The notes under the pieces are model-generated. The model was given only the letters and a program-made list of their open reading frames with translations. It searched no databases and was not told the DNA's origin. Shown piece by piece: positions 27,640 to 36,780 of a DNA stretch of 64,000 nucleotides. Both the position numbers and the translations under genes were made by a program. Position 1 is the first letter of the stretch. Each line of letters starts with the position of its first letter. This DNA is from Arthrospiribacter ruber (GTDB lineage Bacteria > Bacteroidota > Bacteroidia > Cytophagales > Cyclobacteriaceae): the NCBI RefSeq assembly GCF_019343195.1, contig NZ_RPHB01000011.1, positions 62,001 to 126,000 of the forward strand, given 5' to 3'.

Positions 27640-29037
27640 ATGGAAAAGAAAACATTATTCGATAAAATTTGGGATGCCCATGTGGTCAAGTCAGTACCAG
27701 CAGGACCTGATGTATTCTTCATTGATAAACATTTTATACATGAGGTGACGAGTCCAGTGGCTTTCCTCAATCTGGAAAAAAGAGGTGTCAGCGTACTTTA
27801 TCCGGAGAGGACAGTCGCTACTCCGGATCACAATGTGCCCACAGTGGACCAGGATAAGACCATAAAGGACAAGCTTTCCAGAATGCAGGTAGAAAAGCTA
27901 AGGGAAAACTGTAAGAAATATGATATAGAGCTTCATGACCTTGGTACTGATCATCATGGTATAGTACATGTCATTGGTCCAGAACTTGGGATTACCCAGC
28001 CAGGCATGACCATTGTATGTGGAGACAGCCATACCTCCACCCACGGAGCATTCGGTGCGATTGCTTTTGGAATTGGTACTTCAGAAGTAGAAATGGTATT
28101 GGCTACCCAATGTATCATGCAGAGTAAGCCAAAGAAAATGAGGATTACTGTGGATGGTGAATTGGGACAAGGAGTGACCAGTAAGGATATTATTCTTTAT
28201 ATCATTTCTAAAATCACCGCTGCAGGTGCTACCGGTTACTTTGTAGAGTATGCCGGCTCGGCATTCAGAAACCTTAGCATGGAAGCCCGTATGACGGTCT
28301 GTAATATGAGTATAGAGATGGGAGCCCGGGGGGGATTGATAGCGCCGGATCAGACTACCTTTGATTATTTGAAAGGGAAAAGATACGCACCAAAAGGTGA
28401 GGCTTGGGATAGAGCGGTAGCTGAATGGACGGCACTTCAAACGGATGAAGGCGCTGTTTTTGAAAAAGAATACAATTTCGACGCGGCTGATATCGAACCT
28501 ATGATCACTTATGGTACCAATCCGGGCATGGGGATTAAGATCAAGGACCTTATACCCACCGACGAAGGATTGGAAGGAAGTAACAAGAAATCCTTTTTGA
28601 AGTCTCTGGACTACATGGGATTTGCCCCGGGAGAAGCCATCAAGGGAAAAGTAGTGGATTATGTGTTTGTCGGAAGCTGTACCAACGGCAGGATAGAAGA
28701 CATCAGGGCAGTAGCCAATTTTGTAAAAGGCAAGAAAAAAGCAGATAATATTACCGCTTGGATAGTACCAGGATCCAGAGAAGTAGAAAAGCTGGCATCC
28801 GAGGAAGGCCTTGTACAGATATTGGAGGAAGCAGGGTTTCAGTTGAGACAACCAGGATGTTCGGCCTGTCTGGCAATGAATGATGATAAAATTCCTTCCG
28901 GTAAATATGCCGTATCTACATCCAATAGGAATTTTGAAGGAAGGCAAGGGCCTGGAGCCAGGACTTTGCTTGCCAGTCCTCTGACTGTAGCAGCAGTCGC
29001 TGTAACAGGCAAAATAACCGATCCAAGGGAAGTTTAA
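27640..29037 (+). CDS. leuC: 3-isopropylmalate dehydratase, large subunit
   Basis: A 465-residue aconitase-family subunit. It contains [33 protein letters not shown], and the [4Fe-4S] cysteines in VGSCTNGR (near 347-354) and [10 protein letters not shown]. The length is typical. With LeuD it isomerises 2-isopropylmalate, and probably also citramalate. A long reverse-strand frame across it (28081-28947) is not a gene. Confidence 0.96.
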   Translation: MEKKTLFDKIWDAHVVKSVPAGPDVFFIDKHFIHEVTSPVAFLNLEKRGVSVLYPERTVATPDHNVPTVDQDKTIKDKLSRMQVEKLRENCKKYDIELHDLGTDHHGIVHVIGPELGITQPGMTIVCGDSHTSTHGAFGAIAFGIGTSEVEMVLATQCIMQSKPKKMRITVDGELGQGVTSKDIILYIISKITAAGATGYFVEYAGSAFRNLSMEARMTVCNMSIEMGARGGLIAPDQTTFDYLKGKRYAPKGEAWDRAVAEWTALQTDEGAVFEKEYNFDAADIEPMITYGTNPGMGIKIKDLIPTDEGLEGSNKKSFLKSLDYMGFAPGEAIKGKVVDYVFVGSCTNGRIEDIRAVANFVKGKKKADNITAWIVPGSREVEKLASEEGLVQILEEAGFQLRQPGCSACLAMNDDKIPSGKYAVSTSNRNFEGRQGPGARTLLASPLTVAAVAVTGKITDPREV

Positions 29038-29055
29038 TCATTCAAAAAGAAAAAA

Positions 29056-29646
29056 ATGGCTTACGATAAATTTAATGTATTGACCAGCACTGTAGTACCA
29101 CTACCAGCAGAAAATGTGGATACAGATCAGATCATTCCTGCAAGGTTCCTAAAGGCTACTGAAAGGGAGGGTTTTGGTGATAACCTTTTTAGGGATTGGC
29201 GCTATGATGTGGAAGGCAATCCTAAGAAAGATTTTGTCCTGAACGATTCTACCTACAACGGTAAAATCTTATTGGCCGGGAAAAATTTCGGATCAGGTTC
29301 CAGTAGAGAACATGCTGTTTGGGCGCTCTATGATTATGGATTCCGATGTGTGGTATCCTCTTTTTTTGCGGATATTTTCAAAAATAATTGTCTAAACATT
29401 GGTGTACTGCCTGTGACCATAAGTCCGGAATTTGCCGAAGTACTCTTTGAAGCGGTGGAGAGTGATCCTAAGACAGAAATTGAAGTCGATATCGATAAGC
29501 AGACAATCACACTTTTGTCAAGTGGTCAGTCCGAATCATTTGACATCAATGCTTACAAAAAGCAAAACATGAAAAATGGATTTGACGATATTGATTATCT
29601 GCTGAACATCAAGTCTGATATCACTGAGTTTGCCAAATCCCGATAA
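29056..29646 (+). CDS. leuD: 3-isopropylmalate dehydratase, small subunit
   Basis: A 196-residue swivel-domain subunit with VVPLPAENVDTDQIIPARFLK, LLAGKNFGSGSSREHAVWAL and SFFADIFKNNCLNIGVLPV, all diagnostic. It partners LeuC, 18 bases upstream. A 54-base spacer with a word-like repeat separates it from the citramalate synthase-like gene. Confidence 0.96.
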   Translation: MAYDKFNVLTSTVVPLPAENVDTDQIIPARFLKATEREGFGDNLFRDWRYDVEGNPKKDFVLNDSTYNGKILLAGKNFGSGSSREHAVWALYDYGFRCVVSSFFADIFKNNCLNIGVLPVTISPEFAEVLFEAVESDPKTEIEVDIDKQTITLLSSGQSESFDINAYKKQNMKNGFDDIDYLLNIKSDITEFAKSR

Positions 29647-29648
29647 AA

Positions 29649-29699
29649 TACAGATACTAAATCGTACACCGTAACACGTATATCGTAATTCGTAATTCA
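29649..29699. repeat. Word-like CGTAA-rich spacer
   Basis: The spacer between leuD and the next gene reads as near-repeats of CGTA: CGTACACCGTAACACGTATATCGTAATTCGTAATTC. It resembles low-complexity spacers elsewhere in the window (45431-45482, 52377-52446, 55897-56100). No terminator is evident, so the operon probably continues through it. Confidence 0.5.
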
Positions 29700-29700
29700 A

Positions 29701-31329
29701 ATGGGGCATTATAGAAAAATAGAAATCATGGATACCACCCTCAGGGATGGTGAACAGACTTCGGGTGTTTCTTTTTTGCCCTCAGAAAAACTTCAGATTG
29801 CAAAGCTGCTGCTGGAAGAGTTGAGGGTAGATAGGATAGAAGTGGCATCGGCCAGGGTGTCAGAAGGTGAGATGGAAGGTGTGTCTAAAATCACCCAGTG
29901 GGCCTCCGAAAAAGGATTCATTGATAGGGTTGAAGTCTTGGGCTTTGTGGATGCTCCTGCTTCTGTAGATTGGATTACTGCTGCAGGCGGTAAGGTGATG
30001 AATCTCTTGACAAAAGGTTCTCTCAACCACCTGACTCATCAGCTTCGAAAGACCCCCGAGGAACATTTTGAGGATATTCGGAAAAATATTGCCTATGCAG
30101 AAAGCAAAGGTATCACGGTGAATGTCTACCTGGAAGACTGGTCCAACGGAATGCGCAATTCCACGGAGTATACTATGGACCTGATTTCCTTCCTTTCGGG
30201 CTTGTCGGTAAGGAGGATTATGCTGCCGGATACCTTGGGCTTGCTAAATCCAAGAGAAGTCAGTCATTTTGTGAAGTTGATCACCACAGAGTTTCCCGAT
30301 ACCCATTTTGATTTTCATGCCCACAATGATTACGATCTCTCTGTAGCCAATGTATTGGAAGCCATATACAACGGTATCAATGGCATACATACTACAGTCA
30401 ATGGTCTGGGAGAGAGGGCCGGAAATGCTCCTTTGGAATCTGTGATCGCAGTGCTAAAGGACTTCACGGATTTCAGATTGAATATCAAAGAAAATAAAAT
30501 ATTCAGGGTCAGTAAGTTGGTGGAGCAGTTTTCAGGCCAGCATATCCCAGCCAACAAGCCTGTAGTCGGAGAAAATGTCTTTACCCAGACAGCTGGTATC
30601 CATGCCGATGGGGACAATAAAAAGAACCTATATTTCAATGATCTTTTGCCGGAACGATTTGGTCGTCAGAGGAAGTATGCTTTGGGGAAAACTTCCGGTA
30701 AGGCCAATATTGTCAAAAACCTGCAAGAGTTAGGCATATCACTGGAACCTGAGGAACTTACTAAAGTAACCCAGAGAATCATCGAACTTGGGGATAAAAA
30801 GGAAAGGGTCACTACAGAGGATTTGCCCTATATCATATCTGATGTGCTTCAGAATAACTCTATTTCACATGATATTTTTATTGAAGGATACAGCCTGAGC
30901 CATTCCAAAGGACTGAAACCAAGTGTTCAGCTTAAAATGAACGTGCATGGGGAAAGCTATGAAGAGGGAGGCTCTGGTGATGGACAGTATGATGCATTTA
31001 TGCAGGCCTTGAAGAAGATTTACAAATCTATCAAGCTTCCCTTGCCTAAGCTGATCAATTACCACGTGACCATCCCACCAGGAGGTAAGACGGATGCATT
31101 TGTGGAAACAGTGATCACTTGGGATTTTGGGAGGATTTTCAAAACCAAAGGATTGGACAGTGACCAAACCGTAGCCGCTATGAAGGCTACAGAAAAAATG
31201 CTTAACATCATTGATAAAATGACTGATAGGCCTAGCGGGAATGAGATGTCAAATAATGAAATAAAAGATAACCCAGAACAAGAAAACAACAGTTTTTATG
31301 GAAATGAATATCGCGCTTTTGCCGGGTGA
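29701..31329 (+). CDS. cimA: (R)-citramalate synthase (LiCMS type)
   Basis: A 542-residue LeuA-family enzyme closest, from memory, to Leptospira citramalate synthase, with which it shares long phrases ([40 protein letters not shown]). Pyruvate-pocket residues described for that enzyme (Leu81, Leu104, Tyr144) correspond to Leu80, Leu103 and Tyr143, and catalytic Arg16/Asp17/Glu146 to Arg15/Asp16/Glu145. A C-terminal regulatory domain follows (about 390-505). It would condense pyruvate with acetyl-CoA, feeding leuCD-leuB to make 2-ketobutyrate for isoleucine without threonine deaminase. Isoleucine feedback is expected. The alternative, a second isopropylmalate synthase, is less likely. Confidence 0.85.
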   Translation: MGHYRKIEIMDTTLRDGEQTSGVSFLPSEKLQIAKLLLEELRVDRIEVASARVSEGEMEGVSKITQWASEKGFIDRVEVLGFVDAPASVDWITAAGGKVMNLLTKGSLNHLTHQLRKTPEEHFEDIRKNIAYAESKGITVNVYLEDWSNGMRNSTEYTMDLISFLSGLSVRRIMLPDTLGLLNPREVSHFVKLITTEFPDTHFDFHAHNDYDLSVANVLEAIYNGINGIHTTVNGLGERAGNAPLESVIAVLKDFTDFRLNIKENKIFRVSKLVEQFSGQHIPANKPVVGENVFTQTAGIHADGDNKKNLYFNDLLPERFGRQRKYALGKTSGKANIVKNLQELGISLEPEELTKVTQRIIELGDKKERVTTEDLPYIISDVLQNNSISHDIFIEGYSLSHSKGLKPSVQLKMNVHGESYEEGGSGDGQYDAFMQALKKIYKSIKLPLPKLINYHVTIPPGGKTDAFVETVITWDFGRIFKTKGLDSDQTVAAMKATEKMLNIIDKMTDRPSGNEMSNNEIKDNPEQENNSFYGNEYRAFAG

Positions 31330-32359
31330 TGGAATAGGCCCTGAGGTGATAGCCCAAGCAGTAAAAGTAGTAAAAGCAGTAGGAGAAAAATTCGGGCACA
31401 AAATTTCTTTTGAAGAAGCTGTGGTCGGCGCTACAGCCATTGATAAGACAGGTGATCCGTACCCTGACAGCACACATGAAGTATGCCTAAGAGGAGACGC
31501 GGTTCTTTTCGGTGCCATCGGAGACCCTAAGTATGACAATGATCCAAAAGCAAAAGTAAGACCGGAACAAGGCCTACTAAGAATGAGACAAAAACTCGGA
31601 CTTTTCGCAAATGTACGTCCTACTTTCACATTCCCCTCTTTGGTGCACAAGTCTCCTCTTAAGTTGGAGAGGGTGGATGGAGTTGATTTTGTCTTTTTTC
31701 GCGAATTGACTGGTGGGGTTTACTTTGGTGAGCCAAGAGGAAGAAATGAGCAGGGGACCAAGGCTTTTGATACCAATGTCTATTCCAAGGAGGAAATTAC
31801 CAGACTTGCCAGGATGGGTTTTGAAGCAGCTCAAAAACGGAGAAAGTTATTGACCTGTGTGGACAAGGCCAATGTCATGGCAACCTCAAGACTGTGGAGG
31901 GAAACGGTTCAGGAGCTGGCGGGAGAGTATCCTGATGTCAAAGTCGAGTATGAATTTGTGGATGCTGTGGCCATGAGATTGATACAATGGCCAAAAGCCT
32001 ATGATGTCCTGATTACCGAAAATCTTTTCGGGGACATTTTGACAGATGAGGCTTCCGTAATTTCAGGCTCAATGGGATTGATGCCTTCGGCTTCCTTAGG
32101 TACTGAAAACAAGCTTTTTGAACCTATCCATGGATCTTACCCGCAGGCTGCAGGTAAGGATATCGCCAATCCATTGGCTACGGTATTGTCCGCAGCGATG
32201 ATGTTCGAATACGCATTTGATTTAAAAGAAGAGGCTCAAGCCATTTCAGATGTAGTGAATAAATCTTTGGCTGAGGGAGTGGTCACAGAAGATATTGCTG
32301 AAGGTGGGAAGGCCTATAAAACCTCAGAAGTAGGAGATTGGCTCGCTGCAAATATTTGA
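31298..32359 (+). CDS. leuB: 3-isopropylmalate dehydrogenase
   Basis: A 353-residue NAD-dependent decarboxylating dehydrogenase with [12 protein letters not shown] at the N-terminus, [31 protein letters not shown], and [18 protein letters not shown]. Starts at 31298 or 31304 are both possible, so it overlaps cimA by 26-32 bases. It is the last gene of the operon and is followed by a terminator at 32389. With cimA and leuCD it could also process citramalate-derived 3-methylmalate. Confidence 0.95.
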   Translation: MEMNIALLPGDGIGPEVIAQAVKVVKAVGEKFGHKISFEEAVVGATAIDKTGDPYPDSTHEVCLRGDAVLFGAIGDPKYDNDPKAKVRPEQGLLRMRQKLGLFANVRPTFTFPSLVHKSPLKLERVDGVDFVFFRELTGGVYFGEPRGRNEQGTKAFDTNVYSKEEITRLARMGFEAAQKRRKLLTCVDKANVMATSRLWRETVQELAGEYPDVKVEYEFVDAVAMRLIQWPKAYDVLITENLFGDILTDEASVISGSMGLMPSASLGTENKLFEPIHGSYPQAAGKDIANPLATVLSAAMMFEYAFDLKEEAQAISDVVNKSLAEGVVTEDIAEGGKAYKTSEVGDWLAANI

Positions 32360-32388
32360 TACAAATATTTGATTTAGTGAACACCACT

Positions 32389-32426
32389 ATCCTGTCAGGC
32401 CCTGCTTGGCAGGATTTTATTTTTTG
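32389..32426 (+). terminator. Terminator of the ilv-leu operon
   Basis: ATCCTGTCA (32389-32397) pairs with TTGGCAGGAT with one G-U and a slip, around a short loop, and is followed by TTTATTTTTT. It lies 30 bases after the leuB stop. Confidence 0.7.
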
Positions 32427-32477
32427 GGAGTACTTTATTCTGGTTTTTGAAGAAGTATACTTTTTGAGATAGGGAGA

Positions 32478-34022
32478 TTAAAGTGGTTTAATTTGGTGAA
32501 TTTCAAGAAATTCATTTTCGAAGAGCAGTCGAAGCTCTGGTTTTTGTCCCATTGTTTCCAACCTTTTTAAAGAAATAGCCACTAGGTCGTCTAAATGTAG
32601 CCTGTGGTGGCTTTTGGTCACAATTAGGTAGTCTGCGTAAAGTTCCGGGTGTTGGAGTGCTTGCTGAAAACTAGGGCTGAAATGTCCTTCCCAATCATAA
32701 GTGTCAGGAACCCCTGTCAATTCTGCAAAAAATATAGCATCATCTACCAGAATTCTGCCCGCTGGAAGCTTTCGTGTGACTTCCTTGACCTCTGATATAC
32801 TATTAAGCAACGCGGACTCTTGTGGTGATTTGAAAGTAGACAAAAACCTGCTTTCAGTGGCCACAGGAGTGATTTCAAAGTACAATAATTTAAAGGCCAA
32901 AGAAAGAAAGATCAATGCCACAAGAGGGAAAGGGACAGGCATTTTTTTCTCTTTGTTTCTTGATGCTGACAAAGTGCCTGAGGCTGCAATAGCTGCCCCA
33001 GTCATCATGCTTAAGAAGTTAAGATTTAAGTTGTTGAGTGTGTCATTTCTAACTTGACTGAAAGCAAAAAACAATACCAGGGTAAGTAAGAAGGACTTTT
33101 CCGTCATATTTTCCGTCACAAAAATCTGATAGATCAAAAATATGGAAAGCAAGAAGAAAAGGGCTAGGTATTGTACATCTCCGATATAGGGTAAAATATA
33201 TATTAGGTCATCTTTAAATGGAAGCAGGTTGGAGTAGGCAGTCCAAGTTGTTGTTGGGCTGAATAGAAAGTAGAAGAAGCTGCCACCAAAGACCCAGTTG
33301 AGCAACAAAAAGGTGATTAAGGCAGAAATTGGTATAAACAGTACGACGATTATTGAAGAGAAAAATGATCCGAAGAATTTACGTCTTTGGGAATCATTGC
33401 TGAAGATCATAGATGCTCGGGAATAGAAGCTACCCGAAATTCCCTTGGCTTTAAAAAAAGAAACGAAGAAGAATACAGGAATGAGTATCAGGAGAAGCTG
33501 AAGCAGTTTGGGATCCAGCAAGAAAAACATTCCCAAAAGTATACTGATCAGTGTCAAATGGTATACCGAGTAAGTTTGGGTATACTTGAATAGTAGTCTG
33601 AAAAAAACAAAGTAAAAAATAAGATAAAAACCAAGACTGCCACCGGAAACAGCTCCATACCAGATCACAGGGCTCAATAGCAAGTAAAATACCATGATGG
33701 GTGAAATGGTTTGGCCTTTTACAGATTTATGGATCATGTGGTTGGTGAGGGCGCCTACCAGAAATGCATTTACCACAAAAGTAGCCTGAACCGCACTTGT
33801 GAACCCAAAGACCAGACTGCTCAAAAAAAGTAAGGCCGGAGAAGTAAAATAAAACGTGTTAACCAGACTGTCACTGTATTTGTGAAATATGATTTTTTTG
33901 TATTCCAGAAAATAGGCTTCCAGATTGAAAAAGCCTCTGCTTTGCAGCCAGTAAGCGGCATAGAGGTAGATGGCACTGATAAGCAACCAGGTCAAAACAT
34001 AAATTAGCCTTTTCACCATCAT
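32478..34022 (-). CDS. Polytopic membrane protein of exopolysaccharide operon (GT-C-like topology)
   Basis: A 514-residue protein with about eleven hydrophobic helices (roughly 5-400) and a soluble C-terminal part of about 110 residues (SPQESALLNSISEVKEVTRKLPAGRILVDD...). The layout, many helices and a loop-rich periplasmic tail, resembles GT-C glycosyltransferases or O-acyltransferase-like partners, but no acidic GT-C motif (DE/ED in loop 1) is clear. I do not recognise the family. It overlaps the synthase gene by 4 bases and is the last gene of the five-gene operon. Modifying or anchoring the polymer are plausible but unproven roles. Confidence 0.6.
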   Translation of the reverse strand: MMVKRLIYVLTWLLISAIYLYAAYWLQSRGFFNLEAYFLEYKKIIFHKYSDSLVNTFYFTSPALLFLSSLVFGFTSAVQATFVVNAFLVGALTNHMIHKSVKGQTISPIMVFYLLLSPVIWYGAVSGGSLGFYLIFYFVFFRLLFKYTQTYSVYHLTLISILLGMFFLLDPKLLQLLLILIPVFFFVSFFKAKGISGSFYSRASMIFSNDSQRRKFFGSFFSSIIVVLFIPISALITFLLLNWVFGGSFFYFLFSPTTTWTAYSNLLPFKDDLIYILPYIGDVQYLALFFLLSIFLIYQIFVTENMTEKSFLLTLVLFFAFSQVRNDTLNNLNLNFLSMMTGAAIAASGTLSASRNKEKKMPVPFPLVALIFLSLAFKLLYFEITPVATESRFLSTFKSPQESALLNSISEVKEVTRKLPAGRILVDDAIFFAELTGVPDTYDWEGHFSPSFQQALQHPELYADYLIVTKSHHRLHLDDLVAISLKRLETMGQKPELRLLFENEFLEIHQIKPL

Positions 34023-35935
34023 ACGGAATGGGGTTTTGTAGATTTAGTAAGGCCATGATTGGTTTTTTCCCAATAAAAAGGCTTGGTAATCAACTGTATT
34101 AAACCTTTGTATGCCGAAATGGAATGCATCAACCAATACAGGGGATTGAGTAGTGCAAACAACATGAGGGAATATGCTTTTCTTCTGAACACAGCAATCA
34201 TATTCACATATATCATGATGAGGTTTCCTACTGCAAAGTTGAATATGGCGACCAATACAAGCCAATCCGGAAAGAAAACATTGAAGTAGGCCAAAATCTG
34301 ATTACTGGTATCTTCTGGGCTCCAGAATATAAGTAAATCCAAGATTTGTGACTTCAGGAAAACTATCAAGAGTAAGAACAGCAAAAGAACAGGGTATATC
34401 AAGAAGGTGAAAAAGGTACCTCCAATAAAGAACTGGAAGCCAAAAAAGCCCTTGATACCGACTTTCCTTAGGAGTTTTGCAGGATTTCTCATATGGACAA
34501 GGTAGGTCTGCATGTACCCTTTTATCCATCTGGAGCGTTGTCTGATCCAGTTGAAAAAATCATTGTTGGCCTCTTCAAGAGTCGTTGAATCCAGGACTGT
34601 CACTTTATAGGATTTGGCATAGGCACGAAGTCCCAGGTCTGCATCCTCTGTCACGTTAAATCCGTCCCATCCTCCAAGTTCCATCAATTTATCGAATTTG
34701 AAATGATTACTTGTTCCTCCCAAAGGGATAGGAACATCAAGATTGTCCAAACCAGGAAGCATGTAATCAAACCAATAGGAATACTCAAGTGTAAATAGTC
34801 GGGTAAGTAAATTTTCTTTTTTGTTGAAATAGTTGAGCGCACACTGTATCACTACATAGTCCTCTGGTATTTTTTTGAAAAGGGAGTGTACCAGTTTCAG
34901 CTGATTATTGTCCGGGATATCCTCTGCATCGTAAATGGTCAGGTATTTCCCTTTACTGAAGTAGAGGCCATAGTTACAGGCCTTGGGTTTGGTTTTAGGT
35001 TGGGCGTAAGGGATAATGAGGGGCTCAAAAACACATGGGAATTTCATGTTCTTCACAGCGTTATAGGTCATCTCATCATCAGATTCTATGAGAAGTTTTA
35101 TATCCAATTTTTCCAAAGGATAATCTAGGTTCTTCAAGTTATACACCAATTTGTGGATCACTTCTGATTCTTTGAAAACAGGCAGCAGGATGGTGTAATT
35201 GGGCAATTCTTCATCGCTTATGCTCTCCAGTTCTTCGATGGATACTTTTTTGGAAACTTCAAATTTGGATCCATAAAGGGTAAGGAGAAATTTGAAAGTT
35301 ATGGAGAAAAACAGCAATACATTCAACAGGAGGTTGAGGCCAATAGCCACGCTCACTGGGAAGAACAGGAATAAGCTAAGACAAAGGGTGATAAATCCGC
35401 CTATAAAAATGAGCTGGGATTTGGTGAATGTCTCGATGGCACAAACATCGCGGTCTTTGTCGTAAATATGAAATACGGCTTTATCCAAATATTCAAGTCC
35501 ATAAGTCACGTGGAGTGCCTTTAAGATATCCATATCCTCTGAAATCAGGATATTGGTTACTTTTTGACCCAAAATTTCTTCTACAAAATTGATATTGATG
35601 CCGTCAGAAGGATCAGCGACGACGATTTCAAGATTATTTTCATCCTGATGGATCGGAAAAGCAAGCAGATCCAAAAATCTGTGAAGGTTGCTCGCAATAA
35701 CATCTCCTTTTGGAATTTGGCTAAGATTGCTGTAATCAAACTGATAGAATTCGATCCCGTTTTTAATCAGCGTGGACTTCCAGTCTTTTCTGCTGACATA
35801 GCCATAATTCAATGCAATTCTCAAAAAGCTCTGATTGAGTTTTTTTTCCAGCCCTTCTATTTCTTCCACTTGAATGGTATTGAGTCCAATGCCTTCCTGA
35901 AACAAAGCTTTTCTGTAGAATTCCGTTTTAAACAT
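34019..35935 (-). CDS. Processive GT2 polysaccharide synthase with N-terminal GspE/MshEN-like domain
   Basis: A 638-residue protein. Residues 1-150 look like the N-terminal domain of type II secretion ATPases (GYVSRKDW, then FPIHQDENNLEIVVADPSDG). Two membrane helices follow (about 175-222). The catalytic domain, about 245-480, has TILLPVFKE, DAED (336-339), TED (429-431) and QRSRW (466-470), the set of processive synthases such as BcsA and NfrB. Four or more helices end the protein. There is no PilZ domain. It overlaps its neighbours on both sides and would polymerise a glucan-like chain across the inner membrane. The sugar is unknown. Confidence 0.85.
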   Translation of the reverse strand: MFKTEFYRKALFQEGIGLNTIQVEEIEGLEKKLNQSFLRIALNYGYVSRKDWKSTLIKNGIEFYQFDYSNLSQIPKGDVIASNLHRFLDLLAFPIHQDENNLEIVVADPSDGININFVEEILGQKVTNILISEDMDILKALHVTYGLEYLDKAVFHIYDKDRDVCAIETFTKSQLIFIGGFITLCLSLFLFFPVSVAIGLNLLLNVLLFFSITFKFLLTLYGSKFEVSKKVSIEELESISDEELPNYTILLPVFKESEVIHKLVYNLKNLDYPLEKLDIKLLIESDDEMTYNAVKNMKFPCVFEPLIIPYAQPKTKPKACNYGLYFSKGKYLTIYDAEDIPDNNQLKLVHSLFKKIPEDYVVIQCALNYFNKKENLLTRLFTLEYSYWFDYMLPGLDNLDVPIPLGGTSNHFKFDKLMELGGWDGFNVTEDADLGLRAYAKSYKVTVLDSTTLEEANNDFFNWIRQRSRWIKGYMQTYLVHMRNPAKLLRKVGIKGFFGFQFFIGGTFFTFLIYPVLLLFLLLIVFLKSQILDLLIFWSPEDTSNQILAYFNVFFPDWLVLVAIFNFAVGNLIMIYVNMIAVFRRKAYSLMLFALLNPLYWLMHSISAYKGLIQLITKPFYWEKTNHGLTKSTKPHSV

Positions 35936-36780
35936 TATTTTTTGTCAATTTTAATGATCGAAAACAATTGAAAGCCACTTCCGATTCCGGAATTTCTGTT
36001 GTGTATGTCCTGGAATACCCCGGCATAAATGGAGAAATTAGGGGTGAATTCATAACCAAGATTTATGGCTGCTTTCACCATATTGAAATCGGCAACAAGC
36101 TGTAGGTTGTTTTCTATAAATTCACTTTCATCACTGAAAGAAAATATACCGTCCAATTCTCCTAAAAAAACAAAGTTTCCACCTACTCTCAAGCCTTGAG
36201 AGGCATATATCCTCACCTGTGTAGGGCCTGCTAGGAAAAACTGACGGAGCCCAAGCTCAACTCTGTGAAAGTTATTGCTTTCTCCCAGCCAAGGAGAGTT
36301 GCCTCCAAGGATTGCCCTTGCTTCCAAGCCATACCTTCCATAGCCGGCATATGGGAGTCTATTGTTGTTGTAGGCAGGAATGAAGCCTGTCACAGCTCCC
36401 ATTAAATAGTGGTTTTTGAGAGCTTTCAGATGGAATCTGGCTCCTAATTCTATGTCTCCCAAGTCAATGTTGGATTGGGAGCGGTTATTGTCTTCAAACC
36501 TGTTGGAGAATATGGGGATTGACCCAAACAAGTTTACTTTATAGCCTTTTAATGGTAAACTGAAAAACACTCTGGGATTGTAATTATAGAATATCCCGTC
36601 ATCGTTAAACGCTACTCGTTCGCCCTCTCTGTTGCGAAAAGAAGTAGCCCTGTAGTGACTTACAAAAGGGGAAATGAGGTATTCACCTGAATCTTGCTGC
36701 CAGGGGTTTTGTGCCAGGCAGTCGCCAATACCCGCAATGAGCAAGGCTATAAATACAACAATGAGTTTTTTACCGGGCAT
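35935..36780 (-). CDS. Small outer-membrane beta-barrel of exopolysaccharide operon
   Basis: A 281-residue protein with a cleavable signal peptide ending around CLAQNP (about residue 24) and alternating hydrophobic strands (YLISPFVSHYRATSF, VNLFGSIPIFSN, IELGARFHLKAL, VRIYASQGLRVGG, FSIYAGVFQDI) closing with an aromatic-containing last strand LFSIIKIDK. It fits an outer-membrane beta-barrel of about 12 strands. It overlaps the BcsB-like gene by 11 bases. It could be the export pore in place of the TPR-barrel BcsC, but no TPR domain is present. It is not a recognised family to me. Confidence 0.65.
   Translation of the reverse strand: MPGKKLIVVFIALLIAGIGDCLAQNPWQQDSGEYLISPFVSHYRATSFRNREGERVAFNDDGIFYNYNPRVFFSLPLKGYKVNLFGSIPIFSNRFEDNNRSQSNIDLGDIELGARFHLKALKNHYLMGAVTGFIPAYNNNRLPYAGYGRYGLEARAILGGNSPWLGESNNFHRVELGLRQFFLAGPTQVRIYASQGLRVGGNFVFLGELDGIFSFSDESEFIENNLQLVADFNMVKAAINLGYEFTPNFSIYAGVFQDIHNRNSGIGSGFQLFSIIKIDKK

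Noticed and set aside
28081-28947. 288-codon reverse-strand frame opposite leuC
   Set aside because: It lies wholly antisense to a canonical leuC, is rich in Cys, His and Phe in no protein-like pattern, and has no start context or neighbours. It is a by-product of leuC codon use.
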